In this document: positions 23,317 to 31,601 of the stretch, in pieces
How positions within the stretch are numbered: position 1 is the first letter of the stretch
How the letters are laid out: every line of letters begins with the position of its first letter
Source of the DNA: an uncultured Bacteroidales bacterium
Lineage (GTDB): Bacteria > Bacteroidota > Bacteroidia > Bacteroidales > UBA932
Assembly: GCA_947630665.1 (NCBI GenBank)
Contig: CANRID010000018.1
Span: 1 to 41,932, forward strand
Direction: 5' to 3'
DNA: 41,932 nucleotides
Notes under the pieces: generated by a model
Database searches by the model: none
The model's input: the letters and a program-made list of their open reading frames with translations, nothing else
Told to the model about the DNA's origin: nothing
Position numbers and translations under genes: made by a program

Positions 23317-23333
23317 GAATAAAACATACCAAT

Positions 23334-23978
23334 ATGATACAGGTTAAGACATTTTATTTGAACGATTTGAGAGAATGCTGCTATATCGCGTACGATGAAA
23401 CAGGAGAGTGCGTGATCATAGATCCCGGGTGCCAGACTCCCGGCGAACAGCAGCGGATAGTGAAGTTTGTGAAGGAAAACGGTTTGAAGCCGGTGAAATT
23501 GCTCTGTACCCACGGACATTTCGATCACGTAATGGGAAATGCTTTCGTGACCCGCCAGTGGAATATCTCCACTTATATCCATCCGGAAGATAAAGGCCAG
23601 TTGGAAAGGGCCCAGCAATATTGCCAGATGTTCGGCTATACCATAGAACAGCCTCCTTTCGATACCATGGATCTGAAAGAGGATGAAAAAGTTACATTCG
23701 GAAATTCGGCTCTGGAAGTTATCCATACGCCGGGGCATACCCGTGGAGGCGTTTGTTTTTATTCGGCTCCCGACAAACTGATTTTTACGGGGGACACTCT
23801 TTTTGCCGGAAGCATCGGCCGGACCGATCTGCCCGGGGGAGATTACGATCAATTGATGAACAGCCTGTTGAAGAAAGTGATCCGGGTGGATCCCGACAGT
23901 CGGGTACTGCCGGGACACGGACCGGAAAGCACCATCGCCCAGGAAGTGCATACCAATCCGTTCCTCCGCGGAGAATAA
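23334..23978 (+). CDS. MBL-fold metallo-hydrolase (glyoxalase II-like)
   Basis: This is a cytoplasmic two-metal hydrolase of the glyoxalase II-like subgroup; the substrate is unknown. The metal motif HxHxDH is THGHFDH, later ligands are in THTPGHTRGG-type sequence (HTPGHTRGGVCFY) and FTGDTLFAGSIGRTD, and a final His is in VLPGHGPES. The frame is open further upstream, through pcm, but homology begins at the ATG at 23334 (MIQVKTFYLND), giving 214 aa. The gap to pcm is 17 bases. Confidence 0.93.
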   Translation: MIQVKTFYLNDLRECCYIAYDETGECVIIDPGCQTPGEQQRIVKFVKENGLKPVKLLCTHGHFDHVMGNAFVTRQWNISTYIHPEDKGQLERAQQYCQMFGYTIEQPPFDTMDLKEDEKVTFGNSALEVIHTPGHTRGGVCFYSAPDKLIFTGDTLFAGSIGRTDLPGGDYDQLMNSLLKKVIRVDPDSRVLPGHGPESTIAQEVHTNPFLRGE

Positions 23979-24036
23979 CAATAAACTGCAAACCGAGCGA
24001 GGCGCCGCGTGTTTGTAATAAAATAAAAGAAAAATA

Positions 24037-25002
24037 ATGAAAACAAGTATTTTGGCCGTATTGGTATTATTGCCTTTTACCAGTTTTTGCACGAACCGCC
24101 AGGTGACGGGAACCGATGAGGTGGCCGAGTATATCACCGGATTGTTCGACCAGAATAAAAATGAGCAGGAGCGGGAGACGAGACCGCAGACGGTGAAGCA
24201 GCAGGTGGTGATTCCTCCCGTACCCGCCGAGGCCTCTTTTGCCGGCGAACCGGTGCCCCTGAAATATTTCGATGTGCGGGAAGCGTTGCAACGGGAAATA
24301 ACCGTTATTACCTATTGGCACGGCAGCCTTTCATATATTATCCAGTTGGCGGGCCGCTATCAGGCACGGATAGAAAAAATATTGGAAGAAGAAGGGCTTC
24401 ATCCCGATTTTTTCTATTTATGCGTAGCCGAAAGCTCGCTCCAGCCGGCTGTCTCTCCGGCCAACGCAAAAGGATACTGGCAATTTCTGACCTCTACGGC
24501 AAAGGAATACGGTCTGGAAGTGAATTACGAGGTGGATGAGCGGTATAATATAGAAAAATCCACCCGGGCCGCCTGCAAATATTTTAAAAAGGCGTATGAA
24601 AAATTCGGAAGCTGGACCTTAGCGGCGGCTTCCTATAACATAGGAATGGCCAATATCAGCGACAGGATCGGTTATCAGTCCCTTTCGGACTATTACGATA
24701 TGCAGCTTCCGCTGGAAACCGCCCGATATGTCTTCCGGGCGATCGCCTTCAAGACCATTATGAATAATCCGGAAGATTACGGATTCTATATACGGGAATC
24801 GGATAAATTCAAGCCGTTGGAATATGAGACGGTGGAGGTGAAAGGAAAGATCGGCAACTGGAGCGAGTTCGCCGCACGGCACAATACGAATTTCAAAATG
24901 TTGAAAATGTATAACGAGTGGATCCGTTCCAATAAACTCGACAATAAGGGAAACAAGACTTATAAAGTATTAGTGCCGGTGGACGGATGCCGTGAAAGAT
25001 AA
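24037..25002 (+). CDS. Lytic transglycosylase (SLT/MltD-like)
   Basis: The enzyme cleaves peptidoglycan glycan strands in the periplasm. An export signal spans residues 1-17 (MKTSILAVLVLLPF) with a possible lipoprotein Cys in SFC. The SLT catalytic Glu is in AESSLQPAVSPANAKGYWQF, followed by the family segments KEYGLEVNYEVDERYN and AAASYNIGMANISDR. LysM domains are not seen, so it is shorter than E. coli MltD. It lies between the MBL gene and uvrA on the same strand. Confidence 0.9.
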   Translation: MKTSILAVLVLLPFTSFCTNRQVTGTDEVAEYITGLFDQNKNEQERETRPQTVKQQVVIPPVPAEASFAGEPVPLKYFDVREALQREITVITYWHGSLSYIIQLAGRYQARIEKILEEEGLHPDFFYLCVAESSLQPAVSPANAKGYWQFLTSTAKEYGLEVNYEVDERYNIEKSTRAACKYFKKAYEKFGSWTLAAASYNIGMANISDRIGYQSLSDYYDMQLPLETARYVFRAIAFKTIMNNPEDYGFYIRESDKFKPLEYETVEVKGKIGNWSEFAARHNTNFKMLKMYNEWIRSNKLDNKGNKTYKVLVPVDGCRER

Positions 25003-25088
25003 CGTCGGGAACTTTCAGAACGGATAAGACGGATCAGAAAGGATTCCGGAGCATCGGAATATTGTGGAAATAATTTGCTGGAAGGGAA

Positions 25089-27944
25089 ATGGATAAGATA
25101 GAAGTAAGGGGGGCGAGGGAACATAACTTGAAAGGAGTGAATGTAACCGTGCCCCGCAATAAATTGGTGGTGGTTACGGGGCTGAGCGGGAGCGGCAAGT
25201 CTTCTTTGGCTTTCGATACGATTTATGCCGAGGGGCAGCGCCGGTATATGGAAACGTTGTCTGCCTACGCCAGACAGTTCATAGGAATTCTGGAACGTCC
25301 GGCCGTGGAAAGCATCACGGGCCTGAGTCCTATTATCGCCATCGAGCAAAAAACCACCGGGAAGAATCCCCGTTCTACGGTGGGGACCATTACGGAAATT
25401 TATGATTTTCTCCGGCTTCTTTATGCGCGGGCATCGGATGCCTATTCTCCGGTAACGGGCCGCAAAATGGTAAAATATACCAATGACCAGATCGTAGAGC
25501 TGATACTGAGCCAATACAAGGGAAAGAAATGTATCGTGCTGGCTCCTTTGATTACAGGCCGGAAAGGACACTACAAAGAGCTGTTCGAGAGTTTGCTTAA
25601 AAAAGGCTACCGGCAGGTGAGGGTAGATGGCCGGCTGTATGAAGTGGCTTCCATTAAGCCCCTGGACCGTTATAAAACGCATTTTATAGAGTTGGTAGTA
25701 GATAAGCTGATTCCCGAAAAAGGGGATGAGAAAAGAATTACGGATTCCGTCATTACCGCTTTGGATCAGGGAAAGGGAACGCTGGCGATTCTGGATTACG
25801 AAGCGGCTGAAAGCCCCGTCGGGAAAGATCCGGAAAAACGGTTGCGGTATTTCAGCCGGCATTTGATGTGTCCCGACAGCGGAATCTCGTTTCCGGAACC
25901 GGCTCCCTATACGTTTTCCTTCAATTCTCCCCAGGGCGCCTGTCCCCATTGCAAAGGATTGGGATATATTTCCAGAATCGATCTGGGCAAGATCATTCCG
26001 GATACCTCCAAATCCATTATGGCGGGCGGAATCCAGCCTTTGGGAAGCTGGAAGGATAACAATTGGTTCCGTATTTTGGAGAGTATGGCCAGAAAATACG
26101 ATTTCTCGTTGAACGGACCCATAAAAAATCTTCCGGAGGAAATACTGAACTTGATCATTTACGGGTCGGATGAATTGTTCCGGGTCAATCTGGCGGACGG
26201 CACCCAGCTGGCGAGTTTTCCGGGAGTGATCGCGAAATTGGAACAGAGCGGAAACGAAAGCGATGAAATGCTGGCCAAAAAGGAACGTTTCGTAGAAGAA
26301 ACCGTATGCCCGGAGTGCGGAGGCTCCCGGTTGAAAAAGGATGCGCTGAATTTTAAGATAGACGAAAAAAATATCGCCCAGGTGGCGGCTATGGATATGG
26401 ATTCGTTGTCCGGCTGGATCGGAGCGCTCCCGAGCAAGCTCGACAAGAGGCAGAATATGATCGCTTCCGATATTTTAAAGGAACTGAACGACCGGATCGG
26501 ATTCCTCCGGGCGGTGGGGCTGAATTATCTTTCTTTGGACAGAAGCACCCGCTCTCTGAGCGGCGGGGAAAGCCAGCGGATCCGGTTGGCTACGCAGATA
26601 GGGAGCAAATTGGTGAACGTGCTTTATATTCTGGACGAGCCCAGCATCGGATTGCATCAGCGGGACAACCGGAAATTGATAAATTCGCTGAAAAAACTGC
26701 GGGACGAGGGAAATTCCGTCATGGTGGTGGAGCATGATGAAGAGATGATCCTGTCGGGAGACTGGTTGGTAGATTTGGGTCCCGGCGCCGGTGTGAACGG
26801 CGGAGAGCTGTTGTATAGCGGAAAACCCGGGGAATTGCTGGAAATGCCGTTGGAAAAAATACGGACGTTGAAAAGCTACACGGCCGATTATTTGCGCGGA
26901 ATCCGGAAAATAGAAGTGCCGGCGGTCCGTCGTCCGGGGAATGGCCTTTTTTTAGAACTTAAAGGGGCTACGGGCAATAATCTTAAAAATGTGGATGTGA
27001 AGATCCCGTTGGGATGTTTCGTGGGGGTGAGCGGAGTAAGCGGAAGCGGCAAATCCACTCTGATCAATGAAACCCTGATGCCGATACTGAGCAAATATTT
27101 TTACCGGTCTTTGGCGAATCCTTTGCCGTACCGGGAAATATCCGGATTGGAAAATGTGGATAAACTGATAGAGATAGACCAAAGCCCTATCGGGAGGACA
27201 CCCCGGAGCAATCCGGCCACCTATACGGATGTTTTCGGCGAAATTCGCAAATTGTTCGAAAGTACGCCGGATGCCAAGATCAGGGGGTTCAAGGCGGGAC
27301 GGTTTTCATTCAATGTGAAGGGAGGCCGCTGCGAAACCTGTCGGGGAGCCGGAGTGCAGACCATAGAGATGAATTTTCTGCCGAGCGTATATGTCCGCTG
27401 CAAAGATTGCAACGGCAAGAGGTATAATCCGGAGACGCTGGCGGTAAAATACAAGGGGAAAAATATCAACGACGTGCTGGAAATGACCATCTCGGAATCG
27501 GTACTCTTCTTCGGGAATATCCCTTCCATCTCCCAGCGTTTGAAGGCTTTGGAGGATGTAGGGTTGGGATATGTCAAATTGGGCCAGCCTTCCACCACCT
27601 TGAGCGGCGGAGAAAGCCAGCGGGTGAAACTGGCTGCGGAACTGGCCCGCAAGGCTACGGGAAATTCCATTTATATTTTGGACGAGCCTACTACCGGCCT
27701 CCATTTTCACGATATAAAGATTTTGTTGGGCGTTTTGCAGAAAATCGTGGATCAGGGAAATACCGTAGTCATCATAGAGCATAACTTAGATGTGCTCAAA
27801 TCGGTGGATTATCTGATCGATTTGGGACCGGAAGGGGGCGCCGGGGGCGGAAGAATCATCGCGACGGGTACGCCGGAAGAGGTGGCGCAGAATCCCGCTT
27901 CCTTTACGGGCGAATATTTGAAAGAGGTGCTGAAACGGTCCTGA
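25089..27944 (+). CDS. uvrA: Excinuclease ABC subunit A
   Basis: UvrA recognises bulky DNA lesions with UvrB in nucleotide excision repair. Both ABC halves are complete: Walker A GLSGSGKSSL near residue 31 and GVSGSGKSTL near 648, signature LSGGESQR twice, and ILDEPSIGLHQ and ILDEPTTGLHF Walker B segments. The second zinc module has four cysteines (CETC and CKDC). The first has lost one: Cys261, Ser264, Cys285, Cys288. Length is 951 aa. Paralogues are common in Bacteroidetes, so this may be one of several UvrA genes. Confidence 0.96.
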   Translation: MDKIEVRGAREHNLKGVNVTVPRNKLVVVTGLSGSGKSSLAFDTIYAEGQRRYMETLSAYARQFIGILERPAVESITGLSPIIAIEQKTTGKNPRSTVGTITEIYDFLRLLYARASDAYSPVTGRKMVKYTNDQIVELILSQYKGKKCIVLAPLITGRKGHYKELFESLLKKGYRQVRVDGRLYEVASIKPLDRYKTHFIELVVDKLIPEKGDEKRITDSVITALDQGKGTLAILDYEAAESPVGKDPEKRLRYFSRHLMCPDSGISFPEPAPYTFSFNSPQGACPHCKGLGYISRIDLGKIIPDTSKSIMAGGIQPLGSWKDNNWFRILESMARKYDFSLNGPIKNLPEEILNLIIYGSDELFRVNLADGTQLASFPGVIAKLEQSGNESDEMLAKKERFVEETVCPECGGSRLKKDALNFKIDEKNIAQVAAMDMDSLSGWIGALPSKLDKRQNMIASDILKELNDRIGFLRAVGLNYLSLDRSTRSLSGGESQRIRLATQIGSKLVNVLYILDEPSIGLHQRDNRKLINSLKKLRDEGNSVMVVEHDEEMILSGDWLVDLGPGAGVNGGELLYSGKPGELLEMPLEKIRTLKSYTADYLRGIRKIEVPAVRRPGNGLFLELKGATGNNLKNVDVKIPLGCFVGVSGVSGSGKSTLINETLMPILSKYFYRSLANPLPYREISGLENVDKLIEIDQSPIGRTPRSNPATYTDVFGEIRKLFESTPDAKIRGFKAGRFSFNVKGGRCETCRGAGVQTIEMNFLPSVYVRCKDCNGKRYNPETLAVKYKGKNINDVLEMTISESVLFFGNIPSISQRLKALEDVGLGYVKLGQPSTTLSGGESQRVKLAAELARKATGNSIYILDEPTTGLHFHDIKILLGVLQKIVDQGNTVVIIEHNLDVLKSVDYLIDLGPEGGAGGGRIIATGTPEEVAQNPASFTGEYLKEVLKRS

Positions 27945-27982
27945 TGTTGCCCAAACCGGTTCCGCCGCCGTGTCGTATCTTG

Positions 27983-28561
27983 TCAGAAATTCCGGCAGAT
28001 CTCCAGACCTTGGGCCACTGCCGCATCTATTTTTTCCTCAATCTCTTCCGGGGTGCTGTAATCCATGTTTTCGGCGGCGATCGTGATCACCTCTCCCAAT
28101 CCCCATAATGTGCCGAGCGCCTTTAAGTAGGGCGTAGCGGCATCCAACGGGTCTCCCGTGCGTACATTCATGCCCCGTGTGGTAATGTAAAGCACTTTTT
28201 CGCACCTGCACAATCCATCGAAATAGGTTCCGTTGTCCCTGAAAGTGATATTGAACAGCGACATATTCTCTATAAAGACCTTCAATATGGCCGGGAAGCT
28301 CATGTCCCAGAACGGGGCGGCAATCACGAGCCTGTCCGCAGCCGCTATCTTTTTTGCTTGTTCTACAATTCTTTCCGGCACATAACCGCTGTTGCGCTCC
28401 GCCAGCGTTTTCCTCCCGACGGCCCGGTAGTCGTCTCCGTCGAGAACAATCGTCTCTATCTCGTATCTTTTGCCCAATTCCGCCGCTAACGGTTCTAAAA
28501 TTCTCCTTGTCCGCGATTCTCCGTCGCGCATGCAGGCATCTATCACTATCAGTTTCCGCAT
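27983..28561 (-). CDS. FMN-dependent NAD(P)H oxidoreductase, azoreductase-like (flavodoxin fold)
   Basis: This is a flavodoxin-fold reductase of the AzoR/NAD(P)H quinone reductase group. The N-terminal strand and phosphate loop LIVIDACMRDGESRTR, the APFWDMSFPAILKVFIE segment that contacts the flavin, and the second flavin segment YITTRGMNVRTGD are present. At 192 aa it is of usual length. The physiological electron acceptor is unknown. It converges on uvrA and diverges from the Udk fusion gene. Confidence 0.88.
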   Translation of the reverse strand: MRKLIVIDACMRDGESRTRRILEPLAAELGKRYEIETIVLDGDDYRAVGRKTLAERNSGYVPERIVEQAKKIAAADRLVIAAPFWDMSFPAILKVFIENMSLFNITFRDNGTYFDGLCRCEKVLYITTRGMNVRTGDPLDAATPYLKALGTLWGLGEVITIAAENMDYSTPEEIEEKIDAAVAQGLEICRNF

Positions 28562-28590
28562 CTTTTATGTATTTGTTGATTCCGCAGCCG

Positions 28591-28598
28591 CAAATATA
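28591..28598 (-). promoter_or_regulatory. -7 promoter box of the azoreductase-like gene (TATATTTG)
   Basis: The minus strand reads TATATTTG, matching TAnnTTTG, 30 bases upstream of the start at 28561. Confidence 0.55.
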
Positions 28599-28687
28599 AT
28601 AAAAAACGTATGAGAAAAAGTTTACATTTTACATGCGTTTATGGCACATTATTTAGAGTTATTTTGTAGATTTATCCGGTAATTTCA

Positions 28688-30391
28688 ATGATTATGGAGC
28701 ATATCAGGATCTACTGCAAAAATAACGACACCTATTATTCGGTAACTCCCGGCACTCAACTGATTGATTTTGTACGGGAAACGGGCTATCAAGGAAAATA
28801 TCCCGTGTTGGCGGCCTATGTGGACAATAAATTAAAGGAACTGGGCTTCCCGCTGTATATGGCCCATTCCGTGGAATTTATAGATATCTCCTATCCCGAC
28901 GGCCAGCGCACTTATATCCGTTCCCTGAGCTTCCTGCTTCAGAAAACGGTAAGAGAAATGTATAAGAATTATGAATTGGTGCTGGACTATTCGCTGCCCA
29001 GAGGCCTGTACGGGGAATTGAGAAAAAAAGACTCCGAGGGATCCATTCCCGAAACCGTGGAATTGAGTTCCGAGGAATTGGCGGCGGTCAAAAAAAGAAT
29101 GCAGGAACTCGTATCGGCGGATCTGCCTTTTATTAAAAGCAAGGCGACGAATCAGGATGCGGTTAATCTGTTCTTGAGCCACGGACAGACCGATAAGGCC
29201 AAGCTGCACAAATTTATCGGGAACTTTTTCGTATCCGTGTATTATCTGGACGGATACGGCGACACGTTTTACGGACCTCTGCTATATTCTACGGGGTACC
29301 TCGATAAATTCGATCTGGTAAAATACAACTGCGGATTCTGTCTCCAGTCCCCGTCGGTCCAGCCGCCTTATGATCTGCCCCGGGTGATATACCAGGAAAA
29401 ACTATATGAAATATTTAAGGAAAGCTCCGACTGGTACACTATTTTAGGAGCCAAGAACATTATTTCCGTCAACCAGATCATGGCCTGCGGAATGGCTCCC
29501 CGGGCTATCCAGATAGCCGAAGCGCTGCACGAACGCAAATATGCGGCTATTGCGGACAAAATTTACGCCCGCCGCGACCGGGTGAAGTTAGTCTTGATCT
29601 CCGGCCCTTCCAGCAGCGGAAAAACCACCACTTCCAAACGGATCGCCCTTCAATTGAAAATTGTGGGATTGAATCCCGTAGTGATAGCGATGGATAATTA
29701 TTTCCGGAACAGGGAAGACACTCCGCGGGATGAGAACGGGGAATACGATTTCGAATGTTTGGGAGCCATGGATCTGGAATTTCTCAACCGGCAGCTTAAC
29801 TATTTGTTCGACGGGGAGGAAGTGGAGTTGCCCAAATTCAATTTTGCCGAAGGGAAAAGATATTTCGACGGAGAGCGCATCCGGCTGCATCCTTCCGATG
29901 TGCTGGTGATGGAGGGCATTCACGCGCTGAATCCGGCGCTGACTTCGCAGATCGACGAAGAGAAAAAATTCAGGATATACGCATCCGCGCTCACCTCGCT
30001 GTCGATCGATGAGAATAACGCTATTTCCACTACGGATAACCGGCTGCTCCGCCGGATGGTGCGGGACAGCAATTTCAGGGGAATTTCCGCAGAAGAAACC
30101 ATTCTCCGTTGGCCCAGCGTGCGGAAAGGCGAATACCGCAATATTTTCCCGTATCAGGAAAATGCGGATATTATGTTCAATTCGTTTCTGATATATGAGT
30201 TGCCGTTGCTCAAACATTATGCGGAGCCGTTGTTGCGGAGAATTTCTCCCGCTTCTGCTGCCTATGCGGAAAGTTTGCGGCTGTTGAAATTCCTTTCCTA
30301 TATCGTGGAACTGAGTCCTAAAGAACAGGGCGGCATTCCGCCTACTTCGGTAATGAGGGAATTTATCGGAGGCAGTACATTCGTTTATTGA
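28688..30391 (+). CDS. Nucleoside (uridine) kinase with N-terminal TGS / threonyl-tRNA-synthetase-like region
   Basis: The C-terminal half is a uridine-kinase/phosphoribulokinase-type P-loop kinase: GPSSSGKTTTSKR with Lys312, AMDNYFRNREDTPRDENGEYDFE, and VLVMEGIHALNP. The N-terminal half has a TGS-like beta-grasp segment (residues 5-65) and a region resembling the ThrRS editing-domain neighbourhood (FIGNFFVSVYYLDGYGDTFYGPLLYSTGYL). The fusion is widespread in Bacteroidetes and Firmicutes, but what the N-terminal part does is not settled. It converges on the EnvC-like gene with a one-base gap. A near-match TTATTTTG box lies about 25 bases upstream. Confidence 0.9.
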   Translation: MIMEHIRIYCKNNDTYYSVTPGTQLIDFVRETGYQGKYPVLAAYVDNKLKELGFPLYMAHSVEFIDISYPDGQRTYIRSLSFLLQKTVREMYKNYELVLDYSLPRGLYGELRKKDSEGSIPETVELSSEELAAVKKRMQELVSADLPFIKSKATNQDAVNLFLSHGQTDKAKLHKFIGNFFVSVYYLDGYGDTFYGPLLYSTGYLDKFDLVKYNCGFCLQSPSVQPPYDLPRVIYQEKLYEIFKESSDWYTILGAKNIISVNQIMACGMAPRAIQIAEALHERKYAAIADKIYARRDRVKLVLISGPSSSGKTTTSKRIALQLKIVGLNPVVIAMDNYFRNREDTPRDENGEYDFECLGAMDLEFLNRQLNYLFDGEEVELPKFNFAEGKRYFDGERIRLHPSDVLVMEGIHALNPALTSQIDEEKKFRIYASALTSLSIDENNAISTTDNRLLRRMVRDSNFRGISAEETILRWPSVRKGEYRNIFPYQENADIMFNSFLIYELPLLKHYAEPLLRRISPASAAYAESLRLLKFLSYIVELSPKEQGGIPPTSVMREFIGGSTFVY

Positions 30392-30392
30392 T

Positions 30393-31589
30393 CTATTGCC
30401 CGCGGAGCCATAATTCCGGATTCTGTTTTGCTGTGCCGTTCCATAATTCGAAATGAAGGGTGGAATCGTCCAAGGTACCTAAGGTATCCCCGGTTTTTAC
30501 GGTCTCGCCCGCTTTTACGCTCACCCGGCCCAGCTTGCAATAAAACGTAAAATAGGTTCCATGCTGTACTAAGATACACTGATTGTATCCCGGAATGACA
30601 ATCACCTGTTTGATTGTTCCGTCGAATACGGCTTTTACGGGGCTGTTCCGCGGTGCGGAAATGTTTACGCCGTTATTGAAAGGCAGTTTGACACCTTTAA
30701 AGAGCGGATGATTGTGTTCTCCGAATTGTTCCACGATTACTCCCTGCGAAACAGGCCACGGCAATTTGCCTTTATTGTCCCGGAAAACTCCCGACAGTTT
30801 CGGATCCGCCGGTTTTGGAGGGTCTCCTTGTTTCGCCGTCTGCGATTTGAGGGCCTCTGCAATCATTTTCTGCATTTCCCGGTTCAGCCGGTCCGCCTCC
30901 TGTTTTTTCTGCTCCAATTGTTTTTTAAACTGGGCCTGTCGGGTATTTAAAGATTTTATATAGTCCTGCGCCTGTTTTTCTTCCCTTTTCAATCCATCAT
31001 ACTCTTTTTCCCGTTGCTGCTGTACTTCCAAAGTGGATTTTTTCAATTCCGTAAGGGCCTCTCTCTCGGCTATCAGCTCCTGTCGGGCTTCACGGATTTT
31101 TTCGGATTGCTCCCGGATGGAGCGGGAATAATTCTTCAGATAACTCCACCGCCGGTATCCCTGTTCTATGCTGTTGCTGGCCAGAATATACATGAACCAT
31201 ACGCGGGTATCCCTGTTCTTATAGGCATTGGAGATCAGGTGTCCGTAATACCGCTCGAGCGTATCTAACCTGTCTTCTAACTTTTTCAGGGAAACGTTTT
31301 TTTCAGATATCCGGTCGTTCTGTTCTTTGAGACGGTTATCGATTTCCGTCAGCAGTTTCTTCCGGCTGTTTATTTTCTGCCGGATCAGGGTCAGTTCCTG
31401 GAGGGAATTTTTCTGCCGGGCGCTGGTCTCTTCTATCTGCTTGTCTAAAAAAGCGATATCCTGTTCCAGCTTTTGTATCTTTTCTTTATGCGCATCCACG
31501 TTCTGCGCATTTACATTCTGGGCGGCAGCCCCTTCCGGCATGAAGACCGCCAGCAAAAGGTATATGACGCAAAAAATGATACGGACCAT
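30393..31589 (-). CDS. EnvC-like murein hydrolase activator (coiled coil plus degenerate LytM/M23 domain)
   Basis: A signal peptide ends near EGAAAQ (residue 24). Residues about 30-255 are heptad-rich coiled coil, and residues about 275-398 a LytM/M23 fold. Catalytic ligands are replaced: the HxxxD site is Asn305 and Asn309 (NNGVNI) and the usual YAHL His is Lys352 (YCKL); HFEL (His379) remains. This is the pattern of EnvC, which activates amidases rather than cutting peptidoglycan, so a role in cell-division septum splitting is inferred. It starts 12 bases after the TPR gene stop and is likely co-transcribed. Confidence 0.9.
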   Translation of the reverse strand: MVRIIFCVIYLLLAVFMPEGAAAQNVNAQNVDAHKEKIQKLEQDIAFLDKQIEETSARQKNSLQELTLIRQKINSRKKLLTEIDNRLKEQNDRISEKNVSLKKLEDRLDTLERYYGHLISNAYKNRDTRVWFMYILASNSIEQGYRRWSYLKNYSRSIREQSEKIREARQELIAEREALTELKKSTLEVQQQREKEYDGLKREEKQAQDYIKSLNTRQAQFKKQLEQKKQEADRLNREMQKMIAEALKSQTAKQGDPPKPADPKLSGVFRDNKGKLPWPVSQGVIVEQFGEHNHPLFKGVKLPFNNGVNISAPRNSPVKAVFDGTIKQVIVIPGYNQCILVQHGTYFTFYCKLGRVSVKAGETVKTGDTLGTLDDSTLHFELWNGTAKQNPELWLRGQ

Positions 31590-31601
31590 AAAATCGATAT
31601 T

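Noticed and set aside
23049-23333. Upstream extension of the MBL hydrolase frame through pcm
   Set aside because: It overlaps the well-supported pcm gene in another frame, and family similarity begins at the ATG at 23334.
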